Below, piece after piece: positions 16,981 to 26,743 of a stretch of 54,200 nucleotides of DNA. Position 1 is the first letter of the stretch. Every line of letters starts with the position of its first letter. The DNA is from an uncultured Prevotellaceae bacterium (GTDB taxonomy: Bacteria; Bacteroidota; Bacteroidia; Bacteroidales; Muribaculaceae). The stretch lies in the NCBI GenBank assembly GCA_900320055.1, contig ONQS01000026.1, forward strand, positions 1-54,200. Direction: 5' to 3'. The position numbers were made by a program, and so were the translations under genes. The notes below the pieces were generated by a model, which was not told the DNA's origin, did no database searches, and was given only the letters and a program-made list of their open reading frames with translations.

Positions 16981-18294
16981 TCACTCATCAACGACTTCGG
17001 CATCAACGCTCAAGTCGTCATTCAGGGTCAGTAATTTCACATTTACAATCTGGTTGGCCAGGCTCATGTCGGGTTGCACGTTCACGCGGATGTAATTGTC
17101 GGTAAATCCGTGCATCATGCCCTTGCCCCTGCCATGCTCGAGCAGCACCGGACGCACCGTCCCCAAGTAGCGGCGCGTGAAGGCGGCCTGCTTCTCGTCG
17201 CTCAAGGCAATCATGCGGGCGGCACGGTCCTGCTTGTCCTGCTGGGTAACGATATAGGGGATGCGCAGAGCCATCGTGCCAGGACGCTCGCTATAGGGGA
17301 ACACGTGCAGATGCTGCACGTCGAGCCCAGCGATGAAGTTGTAACTGTCCTCATACAACTCTGGCGTCTCGCCTCGTGTTCCCACCATCACATCCACGCC
17401 GATGAAGCAGTCAGGCATCCGGTCGCGACAGCGCTGCACCTTGTCGGCAAACAACTGGCGCTCATAGTGACGGCGCATCAACTTCAGGACGGGGTCACTG
17501 CCACTCTGCAACGGGATATGAAAGTGTGGCATGAAAGCCCGCGACTGTGCACACCAGTCGATGATATCATCGGTCAGCAGATCGGGCTCGATCGAGGAGA
17601 TGCGGTAGCGCTCGATGCCCTCGATGCCGTCCAGCGATTTGAGCAGGTCCAGAAAATGTTCTCCCGTGTTCTTGCCAAAGTCACCGATGTTCACGCCCGT
17701 GATGACGATCTCCTTGCCTCCCTGGGCAGCGACCTCACGGGCTTGAGCCGTGAGTGCCGCTATGGTGCCGCTGCGGCTACGGCCACGTGCGGCGGGGATG
17801 GTACAGTAACTGCACCAGTAGTCACAGCCATCCTGCACCTTGAGCCAGTAGCGAGTGCGGTCGCCGTGGTCGCACGAGGGCGAGAAGGTGTGGATATCGA
17901 GCGACGGGGTCACTGCCAACTGCTGCTGGCGGTCCTCGAACCACTGCAGCACATATCGGGCGATATCGGCCTTGTGTTCGCTGCCCAGCACGATGTCAAC
18001 GCCCTCGATCTCGGCAATCTCCTTACCCTTGAGTTGGGCGTAACATCCCGTGACCACCATCAGCACGCCTGGATAGCGGCGTATCAGTTGACGGATGTGC
18101 TGGCGGCACTTGCTGTCGGCCAGAGCCGTCACGCTGCAGGTGTTGACGACACACACGTCGGGCGTCTCGCCTGGCTGCACAGGCAGGATGCCATGCTGGG
18201 CCAGCAGCGACTGCATGGTTGCCGTTTCCGAGAAGTTGAGTTTGCAACCCAGCGTCTCGAGTTTCACCCTATGTGGTTGCGGCATATCGGTCAT
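16981..18294 (-). CDS. mtaB: tRNA t6A37 methylthiotransferase (MtaB type)
   Basis: A 437-aa radical-SAM methylthiotransferase that converts t6A37 to ms2t6A37 in tRNA. Cluster ligands in the N-terminal domain are C17, C53 and C84. The radical SAM motif is GCDYWCSYCTIP (C157, C161, C164), followed by ARGRSRS. The TRAM domain is at the C-terminus. MtaB and MiaB share the layout; the LETLGCKLNFSET start and PAARGRSRSG favour MtaB. The start overlaps the rnr stop by 4 bp (ATGA). Confidence 0.92.
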   Translation of the reverse strand: MTDMPQPHRVKLETLGCKLNFSETATMQSLLAQHGILPVQPGETPDVCVVNTCSVTALADSKCRQHIRQLIRRYPGVLMVVTGCYAQLKGKEIAEIEGVDIVLGSEHKADIARYVLQWFEDRQQQLAVTPSLDIHTFSPSCDHGDRTRYWLKVQDGCDYWCSYCTIPAARGRSRSGTIAALTAQAREVAAQGGKEIVITGVNIGDFGKNTGEHFLDLLKSLDGIEGIERYRISSIEPDLLTDDIIDWCAQSRAFMPHFHIPLQSGSDPVLKLMRRHYERQLFADKVQRCRDRMPDCFIGVDVMVGTRGETPELYEDSYNFIAGLDVQHLHVFPYSERPGTMALRIPYIVTQQDKQDRAARMIALSDEKQAAFTRRYLGTVRPVLLEHGRGKGMMHGFTDNYIRVNVQPDMSLANQIVNVKLLTLNDDLSVDAEVVDE

Positions 18295-20711
18295 CGGTTA
18301 TTCTTTCGGCCGGATTTACGGGGTGTGCCCGAGCGGCTGGATCGGCCAGAACGGGCCTGTTTCTTAGACTTGGCGCCGCGGGCCTCCTTGGCCTGACGGC
18401 GGGTGCTGTTGCCGCGTGCGCCACGCTGCTGGCGACGCGATGCGCTACCACCCTCGTACTGCACGCGCTGGCGCTCCTCACGCGAGAGCCTGCCGCTGGT
18501 GCTGCGGCTATTCTGCTCGGTGATCGGCTCCTTGTCGATGCGATGGCTGCCAGCAGGATTATCCTTATCGACGAGGACAAAGTCGAGTTGCTTCTTGATC
18601 AGGTCGGCACGAGCCACCTGGATGGTGATCGGATCGCCCAGGCTGTAGACGCGGTGTCCACGACGGCCGCGGATGCAATAGTTCTTCTCGTCAAACTCAT
18701 AGAAGTCATCATCCAAGCCACGGATGCCGACCAGGCCCTCGCAATGCGTCTCATCGAGTTCGACATACAGGCCCCACTCGGTCACGCCCGAGATATGTCC
18801 CGTGAACACGCCTCCCAGACGCTGCCCCATAAACTCCACCTCCTTATACTTGATCGAGGCGCGCTCGGCATTGGCAGCAAGTTGCTCCTGGGCGCTCATG
18901 TGCTTACACTGATCCTCAAGTTTGACAGGATCGACGCTCTTCTCGCCGGCGGCATACTTGTCCAACAAGCGGTGCACGGTCAGGTCGGGATAGCGGCGGA
19001 TGGGCGAGGTGAAGTGCGTGTAGTAGTCAAATGCCAGTCCGTAGTGGCCGATGTTGGTCGCACTGTAAACGGCCTTGGCCATCGAGCGGATAGCCAGTAT
19101 GGCGAGCATCTCTTCCTCGGGTTTTCCCTTGGCCTGCTCCAGCATCTTGTTGATCGACTTGTTGATGTCGCGTCCCGACCCCTTGGTGCGCACCTTGTAG
19201 CCAAAATGCGCGGCAATGTCGGCAAAGTTCTGCAACTTGTCCAGGTCGGGCTGGTCATGGACACGGTACACAAACGCCTTGGCCGTCCTGTTCTTAGCCA
19301 CCTTGCCGATGTGTTCTGCCACCTTGCAGTTGGCCAGCAGCATGAATTCCTCGATGAGTTTGTTGGCATCCTTGGCCTCGTGCACATGCACGGCGATGGG
19401 CTTGCCGGTCTCGTCGATGTCAAACTTGATTTCCTCACGGTTAAACGACACCGAGCCCCCCTCTTCAAACCGACGGCTGCGCAACTGCTTGGCCATCTCG
19501 TTGAGCACGGCCAGTTCCTCGGCCAGGTCGCCCTTGCCCGTCTCCAGAATGTGCTGTGCCTCCTCATAGGAGAAGCGCCGGTTGCTACGGGTGACGGTGT
19601 GACAGATCTTATACTTCTTGACCTTAGCCTCGGCATCCATTTCCATCACCACCGAGTGGGTGAGTTTATCCTCATCGGGACGCAACGAGCAGATGTTGTT
19701 GCACAATTTCTCAGGCAGCATGGGCACCGTGCGGTCTACCAGATAGACCGATGTGGCGCGCTCATAGGCCTCCTTGTCGATGATCGAGCCCGGGGTGACA
19801 TAGTGGCTCACGTCGGCGATATGGACACCGATTTCCCAGTTGCCGTTCTCTAACTTCTGGATCGACAGGGCGTCGTCAAAGTCCTTGGCGTCGGCAGGAT
19901 CGATGGTCAGCGTGGTCACGTCACGCATATCGCGGCGCTTGGCGATTTCCTCGGGCGTGATGCCGGCATCCAGAGCCTCGGCGGCTTCAGTGACATTCTC
20001 GGGATACTTGTAGGGCAAGCCAAACTCGGCTAGGATGGCGTGAATCTCTGCATTGTTCTCGCCAGCCACACCCAGCACGTCCACCACCTCACCAATGGGT
20101 GAGTTGGCATCCTCGGGCCAGTCCACTATCTTGACAACTGCCTTGTCACCGGTCTTGCCGCCGGCCAGTTTATCCAGCGGGATGAAGATATCGGTAGCCA
20201 GAAACTTGCTGTCGGTAGCCAACTGGGCAAAATATTTCATCACCTGCAACGTGCCGACAAACACCTGCTGCTTGCGCTCCAGAATCTTGACAACCTCGGC
20301 CTCTGGCTCTAAGCCATGACGGGCCGCGCTGATGTGGACCAGCACGCGGTCGCCGTTGAGTGCATGCATCGAGTTGCGCTCTGCCACCATGATGGGACGG
20401 CCATCGTCGGTCGCAGTGTCCACACTGTTCTTGCCGTTGCTGCGACGGATAAAGATGCCCTCGGCCACAGACGAGCGGCCTGCCGACTTATAACTGCCCA
20501 TGCCCACCTGGATGAGGAAACCATCACCAGCGAGTTGGTCCAAAATTTCCACGATAATGGTACGGCGCTTGGGCGTGTTGGCTCCCACGGCGGCCGATAC
20601 CTGCTTGTAGTTGAACGAGGCGTCACCCTGCTCGTTAAAGAAGTTGATGACCCGGTCGTGATACTCACGGCGCTCCTGTTTCAACGATTGTAATCCGGTC
20701 TTTCTTGCCAT
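18291..20711 (-). CDS. rnr: Ribonuclease R
   Basis: An 806-aa processive 3'-5' exoribonuclease that degrades structured RNA. It has an N-terminal winged-helix/cold-shock region. The RNB catalytic domain starts near residue 270 with IDPADAKDFDDALS, whose Asp residues hold the metals. An S1 domain is near 640-720 and a ~80-residue Lys/Arg/Ser-rich tail ends it, as in E. coli RNase R. It leads an operon with mtaB, the glycosyltransferase and the aldo/keto reductase, with a promoter box TATCTTTG about 43 bp upstream. Confidence 0.96.
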   Translation of the reverse strand: MARKTGLQSLKQERREYHDRVINFFNEQGDASFNYKQVSAAVGANTPKRRTIIVEILDQLAGDGFLIQVGMGSYKSAGRSSVAEGIFIRRSNGKNSVDTATDDGRPIMVAERNSMHALNGDRVLVHISAARHGLEPEAEVVKILERKQQVFVGTLQVMKYFAQLATDSKFLATDIFIPLDKLAGGKTGDKAVVKIVDWPEDANSPIGEVVDVLGVAGENNAEIHAILAEFGLPYKYPENVTEAAEALDAGITPEEIAKRRDMRDVTTLTIDPADAKDFDDALSIQKLENGNWEIGVHIADVSHYVTPGSIIDKEAYERATSVYLVDRTVPMLPEKLCNNICSLRPDEDKLTHSVVMEMDAEAKVKKYKICHTVTRSNRRFSYEEAQHILETGKGDLAEELAVLNEMAKQLRSRRFEEGGSVSFNREEIKFDIDETGKPIAVHVHEAKDANKLIEEFMLLANCKVAEHIGKVAKNRTAKAFVYRVHDQPDLDKLQNFADIAAHFGYKVRTKGSGRDINKSINKMLEQAKGKPEEEMLAILAIRSMAKAVYSATNIGHYGLAFDYYTHFTSPIRRYPDLTVHRLLDKYAAGEKSVDPVKLEDQCKHMSAQEQLAANAERASIKYKEVEFMGQRLGGVFTGHISGVTEWGLYVELDETHCEGLVGIRGLDDDFYEFDEKNYCIRGRRGHRVYSLGDPITIQVARADLIKKQLDFVLVDKDNPAGSHRIDKEPITEQNSRSTSGRLSREERQRVQYEGGSASRRQQRGARGNSTRRQAKEARGAKSKKQARSGRSSRSGTPRKSGRKNNR

Positions 20712-21020
20712 ATCTAGTATTGCTTGTTCTCTATGATAAGAATGAATATCCTACAAAGATACTGTTTTTTGTCGATAACCGCAGCCTGCAGCACCACTTT
20801 TCGCATTATTTAAGAAATCCCCCGCCTGTGGGCAACGATAGCCTGCAGATCGCTCGGCCCAGGCTGTTACGAAGCCGCGGCGACAAGGCAACGCGCGTCA
20901 CCGCTCACACGAAGTCCACACCCGTTGACAAACTTTTAACCCATTAGGCTGTCCACGTACAAGATTTTTTGCTATCTTTGCAGCCAACTTGTTTCAATCG
21001 GCAATGGACTTAATATAGGT
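20712..21020. promoter_or_regulatory. Divergent promoter region between rnr and the GH25 gene
   Basis: A 309-bp divergent spacer. The minus strand has TATCTTTG at 20754-20761 for rnr. The plus strand has TATCTTTG at 20973-20980 for the lysozyme gene, about 40 bp before its ATG. The GC-rich middle (20820-20930) shows nothing recognisable. Confidence 0.6.
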
Positions 21021-22523
21021 ATGTACAAGACCGCAATATATTCTTTACTGATAACCCTTATGCTCGCCATGCTCCCAATGGCGGCTTACGGCGCACCCCA
21101 AACCACTGATATCAAGAAGCCCACCCGGGTGCGCGTCAAGGATAAAAACAGCAAGAACGACGACAAGAATAACAAGAACGACAAGAAGGACGATAACCGT
21201 CAGAACGATAAGCAGGCTGGCAAGAAGGATGCCAAACCGGCCACCCAGCCCGTTCAAAAAAAGGAGGAGGAGGCCAAGAAGCCCGAGCCCAAACCGGCCA
21301 CTGCCGAGCCCAAGCCTGCCGAGCCCAAGCCAGTAGTCGACACCGCCAAGAAACCGGTCGAGCCACCCAAGCCCAAGGTGAGATCGACGCTCAATCCCGC
21401 CAACACCCAATTTGACGGCATCGACATCTCTAAGCACCAGGGCAGCATCGACTGGGCCGAACTCAAGAAGAACAGCAAGATCAAGTTTGTTTACATCAAG
21501 GCAACCGAGGGCAGCGACTATATCGACCCCCGTTACCAAGAGAACATTCGCAATGCGCGCAAGCATGGGTTCAAGGTAGGCAGTTACCACTTCCTGTCCA
21601 CCCGCTCAAGCGCCACCACACAGTTCAAGAACTTCATCACCACGGCCAAGCGCGAGGATCAAGACCTGCTTCCCGTCATCGACGTTGAGAAACTCAGCCC
21701 CTGGACCTCCCAGCAGTTGAGGGACAGCATCAAGGTGTTTGCCGACCTGCTCGAGGATTATTACGGCTGCAAACCGATGATCTACACCAGCGAGAAGTTC
21801 TTTACCAAGAATCTGGGCCGAGCCTTTGCCGACTATCCACTCTTTATCGCCAAGTATAACTCCAACCAGCCCAACATCGGCTACAAGTGGATTATCTGGC
21901 AGTTTGCCGACAACGGCTCATTCAAGCCTGCTGTCAAGGGCAACTATGGCGAGGTGGACATGAGCCGCTTCAACAAGGGGTGCACCATCAACGACATCAT
22001 CTACACGCCCGGCAAGCACAAGCCCAAAAACACCAGCGTCAGGGATGCCGTGGACCGCAAGGAGAAGCCCGCCAGCATCAACATGACGGAGCAAAAGGCC
22101 AAAGAGGCCCCCAAGATGTCCAAAAAGCAACAGGAGGAAGCCAAAAAGAAAGCCGAAAAGGAGAACAAGGCTAAAGAACGCAACAAGAAGTTAGCCGAGG
22201 AAGAGGCCAAGAAGAAGGCCGAAGCCGAAAAGAAGGCTAAACAGAAAGCCGAGCAGCAGAAGCGAGAACAAGCCAGACAACAGGCTCGGGAAGAAGAAGC
22301 AAAAAAGGAGGCTGAGCAGAAAGCCAAACGCAAAGCCGAGGCACAAAAGGCCCGCGAGCAAAAAGCCCAGCGCAACGCTGCGAACAAGAAGTCGGCCAAG
22401 AAGTCGGCCAACCTGCTCAACACCTCATCCTCTAAACTGTCGCAATCGCAACGCAACGACAGCATTCGCAACGCCAAGTATAAAGGCCGCAAAACAAACA
22501 AGAGTTCGGCCGACAATGATTAA
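21021..22523 (+). CDS. Exported GH25 lysozyme with a long Lys/Glu/Ala coiled-coil tail
   Basis: A 500-aa protein. A signal peptide (residues 1-24, cleavage near AYGA) is followed by a low-complexity Lys/Asp/Asn/Pro region to ~125. A GH25 muramidase domain spans ~130-325 (FDGIDISKHQGSIDWAEL; catalytic-site DVEKLSPW; final YGEVDMSRFN). GH25 enzymes cut the MurNAc-GlcNAc bond of peptidoglycan. Residues ~345-495 are a TolA-like Lys/Glu/Ala helix that could span the periplasm or bind the wall. The next GH25 gene overlaps its stop by 8 bp. Confidence 0.92.
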   Translation: MYKTAIYSLLITLMLAMLPMAAYGAPQTTDIKKPTRVRVKDKNSKNDDKNNKNDKKDDNRQNDKQAGKKDAKPATQPVQKKEEEAKKPEPKPATAEPKPAEPKPVVDTAKKPVEPPKPKVRSTLNPANTQFDGIDISKHQGSIDWAELKKNSKIKFVYIKATEGSDYIDPRYQENIRNARKHGFKVGSYHFLSTRSSATTQFKNFITTAKREDQDLLPVIDVEKLSPWTSQQLRDSIKVFADLLEDYYGCKPMIYTSEKFFTKNLGRAFADYPLFIAKYNSNQPNIGYKWIIWQFADNGSFKPAVKGNYGEVDMSRFNKGCTINDIIYTPGKHKPKNTSVRDAVDRKEKPASINMTEQKAKEAPKMSKKQQEEAKKKAEKENKAKERNKKLAEEEAKKKAEAEKKAKQKAEQQKREQARQQAREEEAKKEAEQKAKRKAEAQKAREQKAQRNAANKKSAKKSANLLNTSSSKLSQSQRNDSIRNAKYKGRKTNKSSADND

Positions 22524-23265
22524 ACGGTCACATAACGTCCCACTACTCCGAACCAAGTTCGGAGTCTGGATGCTACTGGCGGTGGCATCGCTCTGCTCTT
22601 GTCATCGTCCAAACTCTAACGGCTCTGCCTCCAGTCGCGTGCCCCCTCGCAACCTGCAGGCCAAGTATGACGGAATCGACATATCCAGCCACCAGGGCTA
22701 TATCGATTGGGCCAAAGTGAGCAGCGACAAGGACATCCGCTTTGTCTACATCAAGGCTACCGAGGGCGCCACCTACCGCTCACCGCACTATGCTCACAAC
22801 CTCGCCCAAGCCCGCCGCTACGGACTGCTCGTGGGCAGTTATCACTACCTCACCTCGACATCGTCGATCGATGAGCAGTTCGAGAACTTCTCCAAGTTCG
22901 CGCTCAAGCCGGTGCAAGACCTCATCCCCATGCTGGATGTTGAGGTCAGAGGCCACTGGTCACGCAGCCAACTCATCGACAGTGTGGACAAGTTCTGTGA
23001 ACTCGTTGAGCACCACTATGGCGTGCAGCCCATGATCTACAGCACCATGGGATTCTATAACAAGAACCTGACGCCGCACTTCAACAAACACCACCTCTAC
23101 ATCGGCCGCTACTCCAACAGCGAGCCCGAGATCAACTGGGAGGGCGAGTTCACCATCTGGCAGTATAGCGAGACGGGCATCATACCAGGCATCGACGCCT
23201 ATGTGGACCTGTGCCGCTTCCGCAAGGACGGCTGGCTCGATGACATCCTGCTGACGCAACCATAG
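22516..23265 (+). CDS. GH25 lysozyme, probable lipoprotein
   Basis: A 249-aa paralogue of the preceding protein. A hydrophobic leader ends in SLCSC, a plausible lipobox with the second Cys as lipid anchor. The GH25 domain fills residues ~50-245 (YDGIDISSHQGYIDWAKV, then MLDVEVRGHW, ending AYVDLCRF). It lacks the charged tails of its neighbour. The ATG lies inside the end of the upstream gene (8-bp overlap), so the pair is coupled. I infer a different location: anchored enzyme here, diffusible or wall-bound enzyme upstream. Confidence 0.9.
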   Translation: MIKRSHNVPLLRTKFGVWMLLAVASLCSCHRPNSNGSASSRVPPRNLQAKYDGIDISSHQGYIDWAKVSSDKDIRFVYIKATEGATYRSPHYAHNLAQARRYGLLVGSYHYLTSTSSIDEQFENFSKFALKPVQDLIPMLDVEVRGHWSRSQLIDSVDKFCELVEHHYGVQPMIYSTMGFYNKNLTPHFNKHHLYIGRYSNSEPEINWEGEFTIWQYSETGIIPGIDAYVDLCRFRKDGWLDDILLTQP

Positions 23266-23326
23266 AAATCAATCATTGCTCAACCACGCCGCTGGCTTGG
23301 GCAAGGCAATCATCCGCTACATAATC

Positions 23327-23899
23327 ATGACCATCGTCGACGCAATCATTATCATCATCGTGCTAGGCGGACTCGTCATCGGGTACCGCAAGGGACTCAT
23401 CACCCAACTGGCTTCCCTCGTCTCGTGGATTGTAGCCATCGTGCTCTGCTACAAGGGGGGCGAACTGGCACAGTCGATATTTCTGGCCATCGTGCCCAGC
23501 GCGGCTCAGTGGCCACTGGCAAGCATCACAGTCAAAACCGTGTCGCTGGCATTTGCCTTCCTGGTGGTGATGTTGTCCATCAGACTGGTGATGAGGTTGT
23601 TCAAGGGAGCGCTCGACTCGATCCACCTGGGGCTGATCGATAAGGCGGGAGGCTCCCTGCTGTTTATGTTCAAGTATGCTTTCCTGCTCAGCCTGGTGCT
23701 CAACCTGCTGTATGCGTTCAACCCCGACATGGACACCTTCGGCACCAAGCACATGCTCAACAACAAGCCCTACGAGATGACACTCGACCTTATGCCCCGC
23801 ATCCTCGGCAGCGAGCAGATGCCTAGCGATTCGCTCAAACTCTATCGAGACCTGATTGAGCCCGTACCCATCGACTCATCCTTTAATGCCAACAGTTGA
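23327..23899 (+). CDS. CvpA family membrane protein
   Basis: A 190-aa CvpA/colicin V production-type protein with about four membrane helices. The family start VDAIIIIIVLGGLVIGYRKG is clear. CvpA is needed for colicin V secretion in E. coli and linked to envelope integrity. I use the ATG at 23327, since residues before it are hydrophilic and unconserved. It lies 61 bp after the GH25 gene and ends 2 bp before the aroA ATG. Confidence 0.87.
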   Translation: MTIVDAIIIIIVLGGLVIGYRKGLITQLASLVSWIVAIVLCYKGGELAQSIFLAIVPSAAQWPLASITVKTVSLAFAFLVVMLSIRLVMRLFKGALDSIHLGLIDKAGGSLLFMFKYAFLLSLVLNLLYAFNPDMDTFGTKHMLNNKPYEMTLDLMPRILGSEQMPSDSLKLYRDLIEPVPIDSSFNANS

Positions 23900-23901
23900 T
23901 C

Positions 23902-25140
23902 ATGCGCCTGCAAATCACCGTCCCTCAACAGATCAGCGCATCATCCATCGCGCTGCCCGAGTCCAAGAGCATCAGCAACAGGGCGTTGCTGATTTCGGCC
24001 CTGTGCGGTGGCGCCCCACAAGTGCTCTACCCGGCGATGTGTGACGACACGGCTGTGATGATCGACGCTCTAGCGCGGAACGGAGGGCACATCGATGTGG
24101 GCGCAGCAGGTACCGCCATGCGCTTTCTCACCGCCTACTTTGCGACACGTCAGGGCATGACAGTCACACTCGACGGGGTGGAACGTATGCGCCAGCGGCC
24201 CATCGCAGGGCTGGTAGATGCCTTGAGGTCGCTGGGAGCACATATCAACTACCTGGACCAGGAAGGGTTTCCACCACTGCTCATCAAGGGCTCTGCCATG
24301 CATGGCGGCACCGTGGTGATGGACGGCAGTGTGAGTTCACAATTTGTGTCGGCCGTGATGATGATATTGCCGACTATCGGCGGGGGAAGCATCCACTTGA
24401 CAGGGCACATCACATCCATGCCCTATATCCACATGACGGCCTCCGTTATGCGCGACATGGGGGGATATGTAGACATCGATGACACAGTCATCACCGTCGG
24501 ACAGGGATACTCGGGCGATGATTGCATCGTCGAGGCCGACTGGAGCGCAGCAGCGCCATGGTATGCCCTGGCAGCACTGATACCTCAATCAGCATTAACC
24601 CTCGAGGGGCTCCACGCCGACAGTATCCAGGGTGATGCACGGCTTGTGGAACTCGGTGGCAGGCTGGGCATCGCCACGCGGTTTGACACCCATGGCGCCA
24701 CACTCGACACAAGCCGGTTTATCGGCTGCTGCTGTTCCTGCTTTGCCGACATGAATGCTACCCCCGATCTGGTGCCATCGTGGACCGTGCTGCTGTGCCT
24801 GCTGGAACGCTCCTTCCGCATGACAGGTGTGAGCACCCTCAGGATCAAGGAGAGCGACCGTCTCGAGGCCCTCAGACAAGAACTGCTCAAACTGGGCTAT
24901 GTGCTCAAGATCGAGAGCGACGACGCCATCTCATGGTATGGCGAGCGCGTTCCCATCACCATGCAGCCACCAGTCATCAGCGCGCACGGCGACCACCGCA
25001 TGGCCATGGCTTTTGCCCCAGCGGCAGTCAGGTTCCCAGGACTCATCATCGACGGTGCCGAAACCGTGAGCAAGTCCTATCCGGGATTCTGGCGACATCT
25101 GCTCAAGTGCGGTTTCACCATCACCGAATTGGCACAATAA
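23902..25140 (+). CDS. aroA: 3-phosphoshikimate 1-carboxyvinyltransferase (EPSP synthase)
   Basis: A 412-aa shikimate-pathway enzyme joining shikimate-3-phosphate and phosphoenolpyruvate on the way to chorismate. The motifs are LPESKSISNRALLISAL, GAAGTAMRFLTAYFA, RPIAGLVDAL, RIKESDRLEAL and HGDHRMAMAFA. The NAAGTAMR-like and DHRMAM segments mark the two active-site lobes. It is shorter than E. coli AroA (427 aa), as is usual in Bacteroidetes. A TTG at 23896 is an alternative start that overlaps the cvpA stop. Confidence 0.96.
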   Translation: MRLQITVPQQISASSIALPESKSISNRALLISALCGGAPQVLYPAMCDDTAVMIDALARNGGHIDVGAAGTAMRFLTAYFATRQGMTVTLDGVERMRQRPIAGLVDALRSLGAHINYLDQEGFPPLLIKGSAMHGGTVVMDGSVSSQFVSAVMMILPTIGGGSIHLTGHITSMPYIHMTASVMRDMGGYVDIDDTVITVGQGYSGDDCIVEADWSAAAPWYALAALIPQSALTLEGLHADSIQGDARLVELGGRLGIATRFDTHGATLDTSRFIGCCCSCFADMNATPDLVPSWTVLLCLLERSFRMTGVSTLRIKESDRLEALRQELLKLGYVLKIESDDAISWYGERVPITMQPPVISAHGDHRMAMAFAPAAVRFPGLIIDGAETVSKSYPGFWRHLLKCGFTITELAQ

Positions 25141-25163
25141 ATGCTTACACAATCATCCGTATT

Positions 25164-26648
25164 ATGAAGGCTAGACATTTTACTACAACTCTAATCGTTA
25201 TCATCATGTTACTGTCTGCGATGTCTGCTCTGGGATCCACGGCGCGCACCGCCATGAGCCGCATCGTGGTCATCAGTGACACCCACCTGCTCAGTCCCGA
25301 CCTGGTGACTGCGGGCAGTGCCATTGACAAGGCCGATGCGGGCGACAGCAAGATGATGAAGATGAGCGACGACATCATGTCCGCCATCACCGACAGCATC
25401 ATCGGCCTCGATCCACAAGTGGTGCTCATCACCGGTGACCTCACCTATAACGGCGAACGAGCCAGCCATGAGCGCATGGCGCACTATCTGGAGCGCATGG
25501 CACAACACGGCATCCGCCCGCTGGTCATACCCGGCAACCACGATTGCAACAACCCCTATGCCAAGCGTTTTGACGGAGACCGGACAGCACCAGCCGCCAC
25601 TGTCACCCGCGACGAGTTTGCGCGCATCTACCGCAACTATGGCTACGGTAAGGGCGTCAAGCGGGATCCCGCCTCGCTCAGTTACTGCTGCGAGCCCATC
25701 GATGGTATCGTCATCATCGGCATTGACAGCAACATGGATGAGAACAACACCCTCACCTGCCGTGGAGACCAGACCGACACCTATTACAATGGCGGACGCG
25801 TCAAGCCCGAAACGCTGCAATGGGTAACCGAGCAAGCCCGTAAAGCCTGCAGCAAGGGCAAGCGTGTGATTGCCATGATGCATCACCACTTGGTGCCGCA
25901 TTTCGACCAAGAGGAGCGCTTTCTAGCCAACTATATCGTCAGCGACCACAACAACATCGCTCGCCAACTGATGCAGGCAGGCATCCATACCCTCTTCACG
26001 GGGCACCTCCATGTGACTGATGCCGCCACATTATATTATAATGAGGAGCGCACCGACAGCATCGTCGAGATTGCTACAGGCTCTGCCATCTGCTATCCAT
26101 TTGCGATGAGGGTGGCCCAATTGCGTCCCTCCCACCACCTGGCCATCGACACCCGCTGGGTCAACGCAACGGCTTCCTGCCCCACCCTCCGCCAGCAGGG
26201 CCGCCAGCGCATCATCGACGCCGCACCCGCACTGGCATCCATGATTTCCGGCAAGGCCTGGAACAGGCTGGAAGGTCACATCGGCCAGATCAAGGCCATG
26301 CTTGAAAACGGCGGAGGGCAGGTGAATATGCCCGAATCGCCCCAGCAAGCCACCCAACTGGCGCTGAGACACCTCAAGGAAGTGCTCTCACGCACCCTGC
26401 TCGCTGTGGTCGAGGGCAATGAGCGCCAGCAGGATGTGGAAAGCATCATCAATCAGGGCAAACAGGGGACCAAAGCGATGATTCAAGAAGTAGTGCCCTC
26501 CCAAGCCGATGCCCTGTGGGAATTTTTCCAGAACGACGTCTATCCACGCCTCGACCCTCTGGTGCGCAGCGTGCTCGAGGACCGCAATGCCGTGGGCACT
26601 CCCACCGAGTCCCATACCGACGACCTGCAACTCGACCTCATCCTGTAA
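25164..26648 (+). CDS. Exported calcineurin-like phosphoesterase
   Basis: A 494-aa metallophosphoesterase. The N-terminal leader (about 27 residues, FTTTLIVIIMLLSAMSALGS) is a signal peptide. The metal ligands are in order: VISDTH, LITGDLTYNGE, IPGNHDCNNP, MMHHHLVPH and LFTGHLHVTD. A ~200-residue helical C-terminal part follows, as in secreted Bacteroides phosphoesterases. The substrate is unknown. It starts 23 bp after aroA; a longer frame back to 24780 overlaps aroA and is not coding. A paralogue without signal peptide follows. Confidence 0.9.
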   Translation: MKARHFTTTLIVIIMLLSAMSALGSTARTAMSRIVVISDTHLLSPDLVTAGSAIDKADAGDSKMMKMSDDIMSAITDSIIGLDPQVVLITGDLTYNGERASHERMAHYLERMAQHGIRPLVIPGNHDCNNPYAKRFDGDRTAPAATVTRDEFARIYRNYGYGKGVKRDPASLSYCCEPIDGIVIIGIDSNMDENNTLTCRGDQTDTYYNGGRVKPETLQWVTEQARKACSKGKRVIAMMHHHLVPHFDQEERFLANYIVSDHNNIARQLMQAGIHTLFTGHLHVTDAATLYYNEERTDSIVEIATGSAICYPFAMRVAQLRPSHHLAIDTRWVNATASCPTLRQQGRQRIIDAAPALASMISGKAWNRLEGHIGQIKAMLENGGGQVNMPESPQQATQLALRHLKEVLSRTLLAVVEGNERQQDVESIINQGKQGTKAMIQEVVPSQADALWEFFQNDVYPRLDPLVRSVLEDRNAVGTPTESHTDDLQLDLIL

Positions 26649-26743
26649 CCATCCATCCTGCAGCGATGGCCAATCAGACATGACTGCCATCAGAGAGCCT
26701 ATTGATCAAAGATTCAACACCCTCATCAACTCCTAGTTACGCA

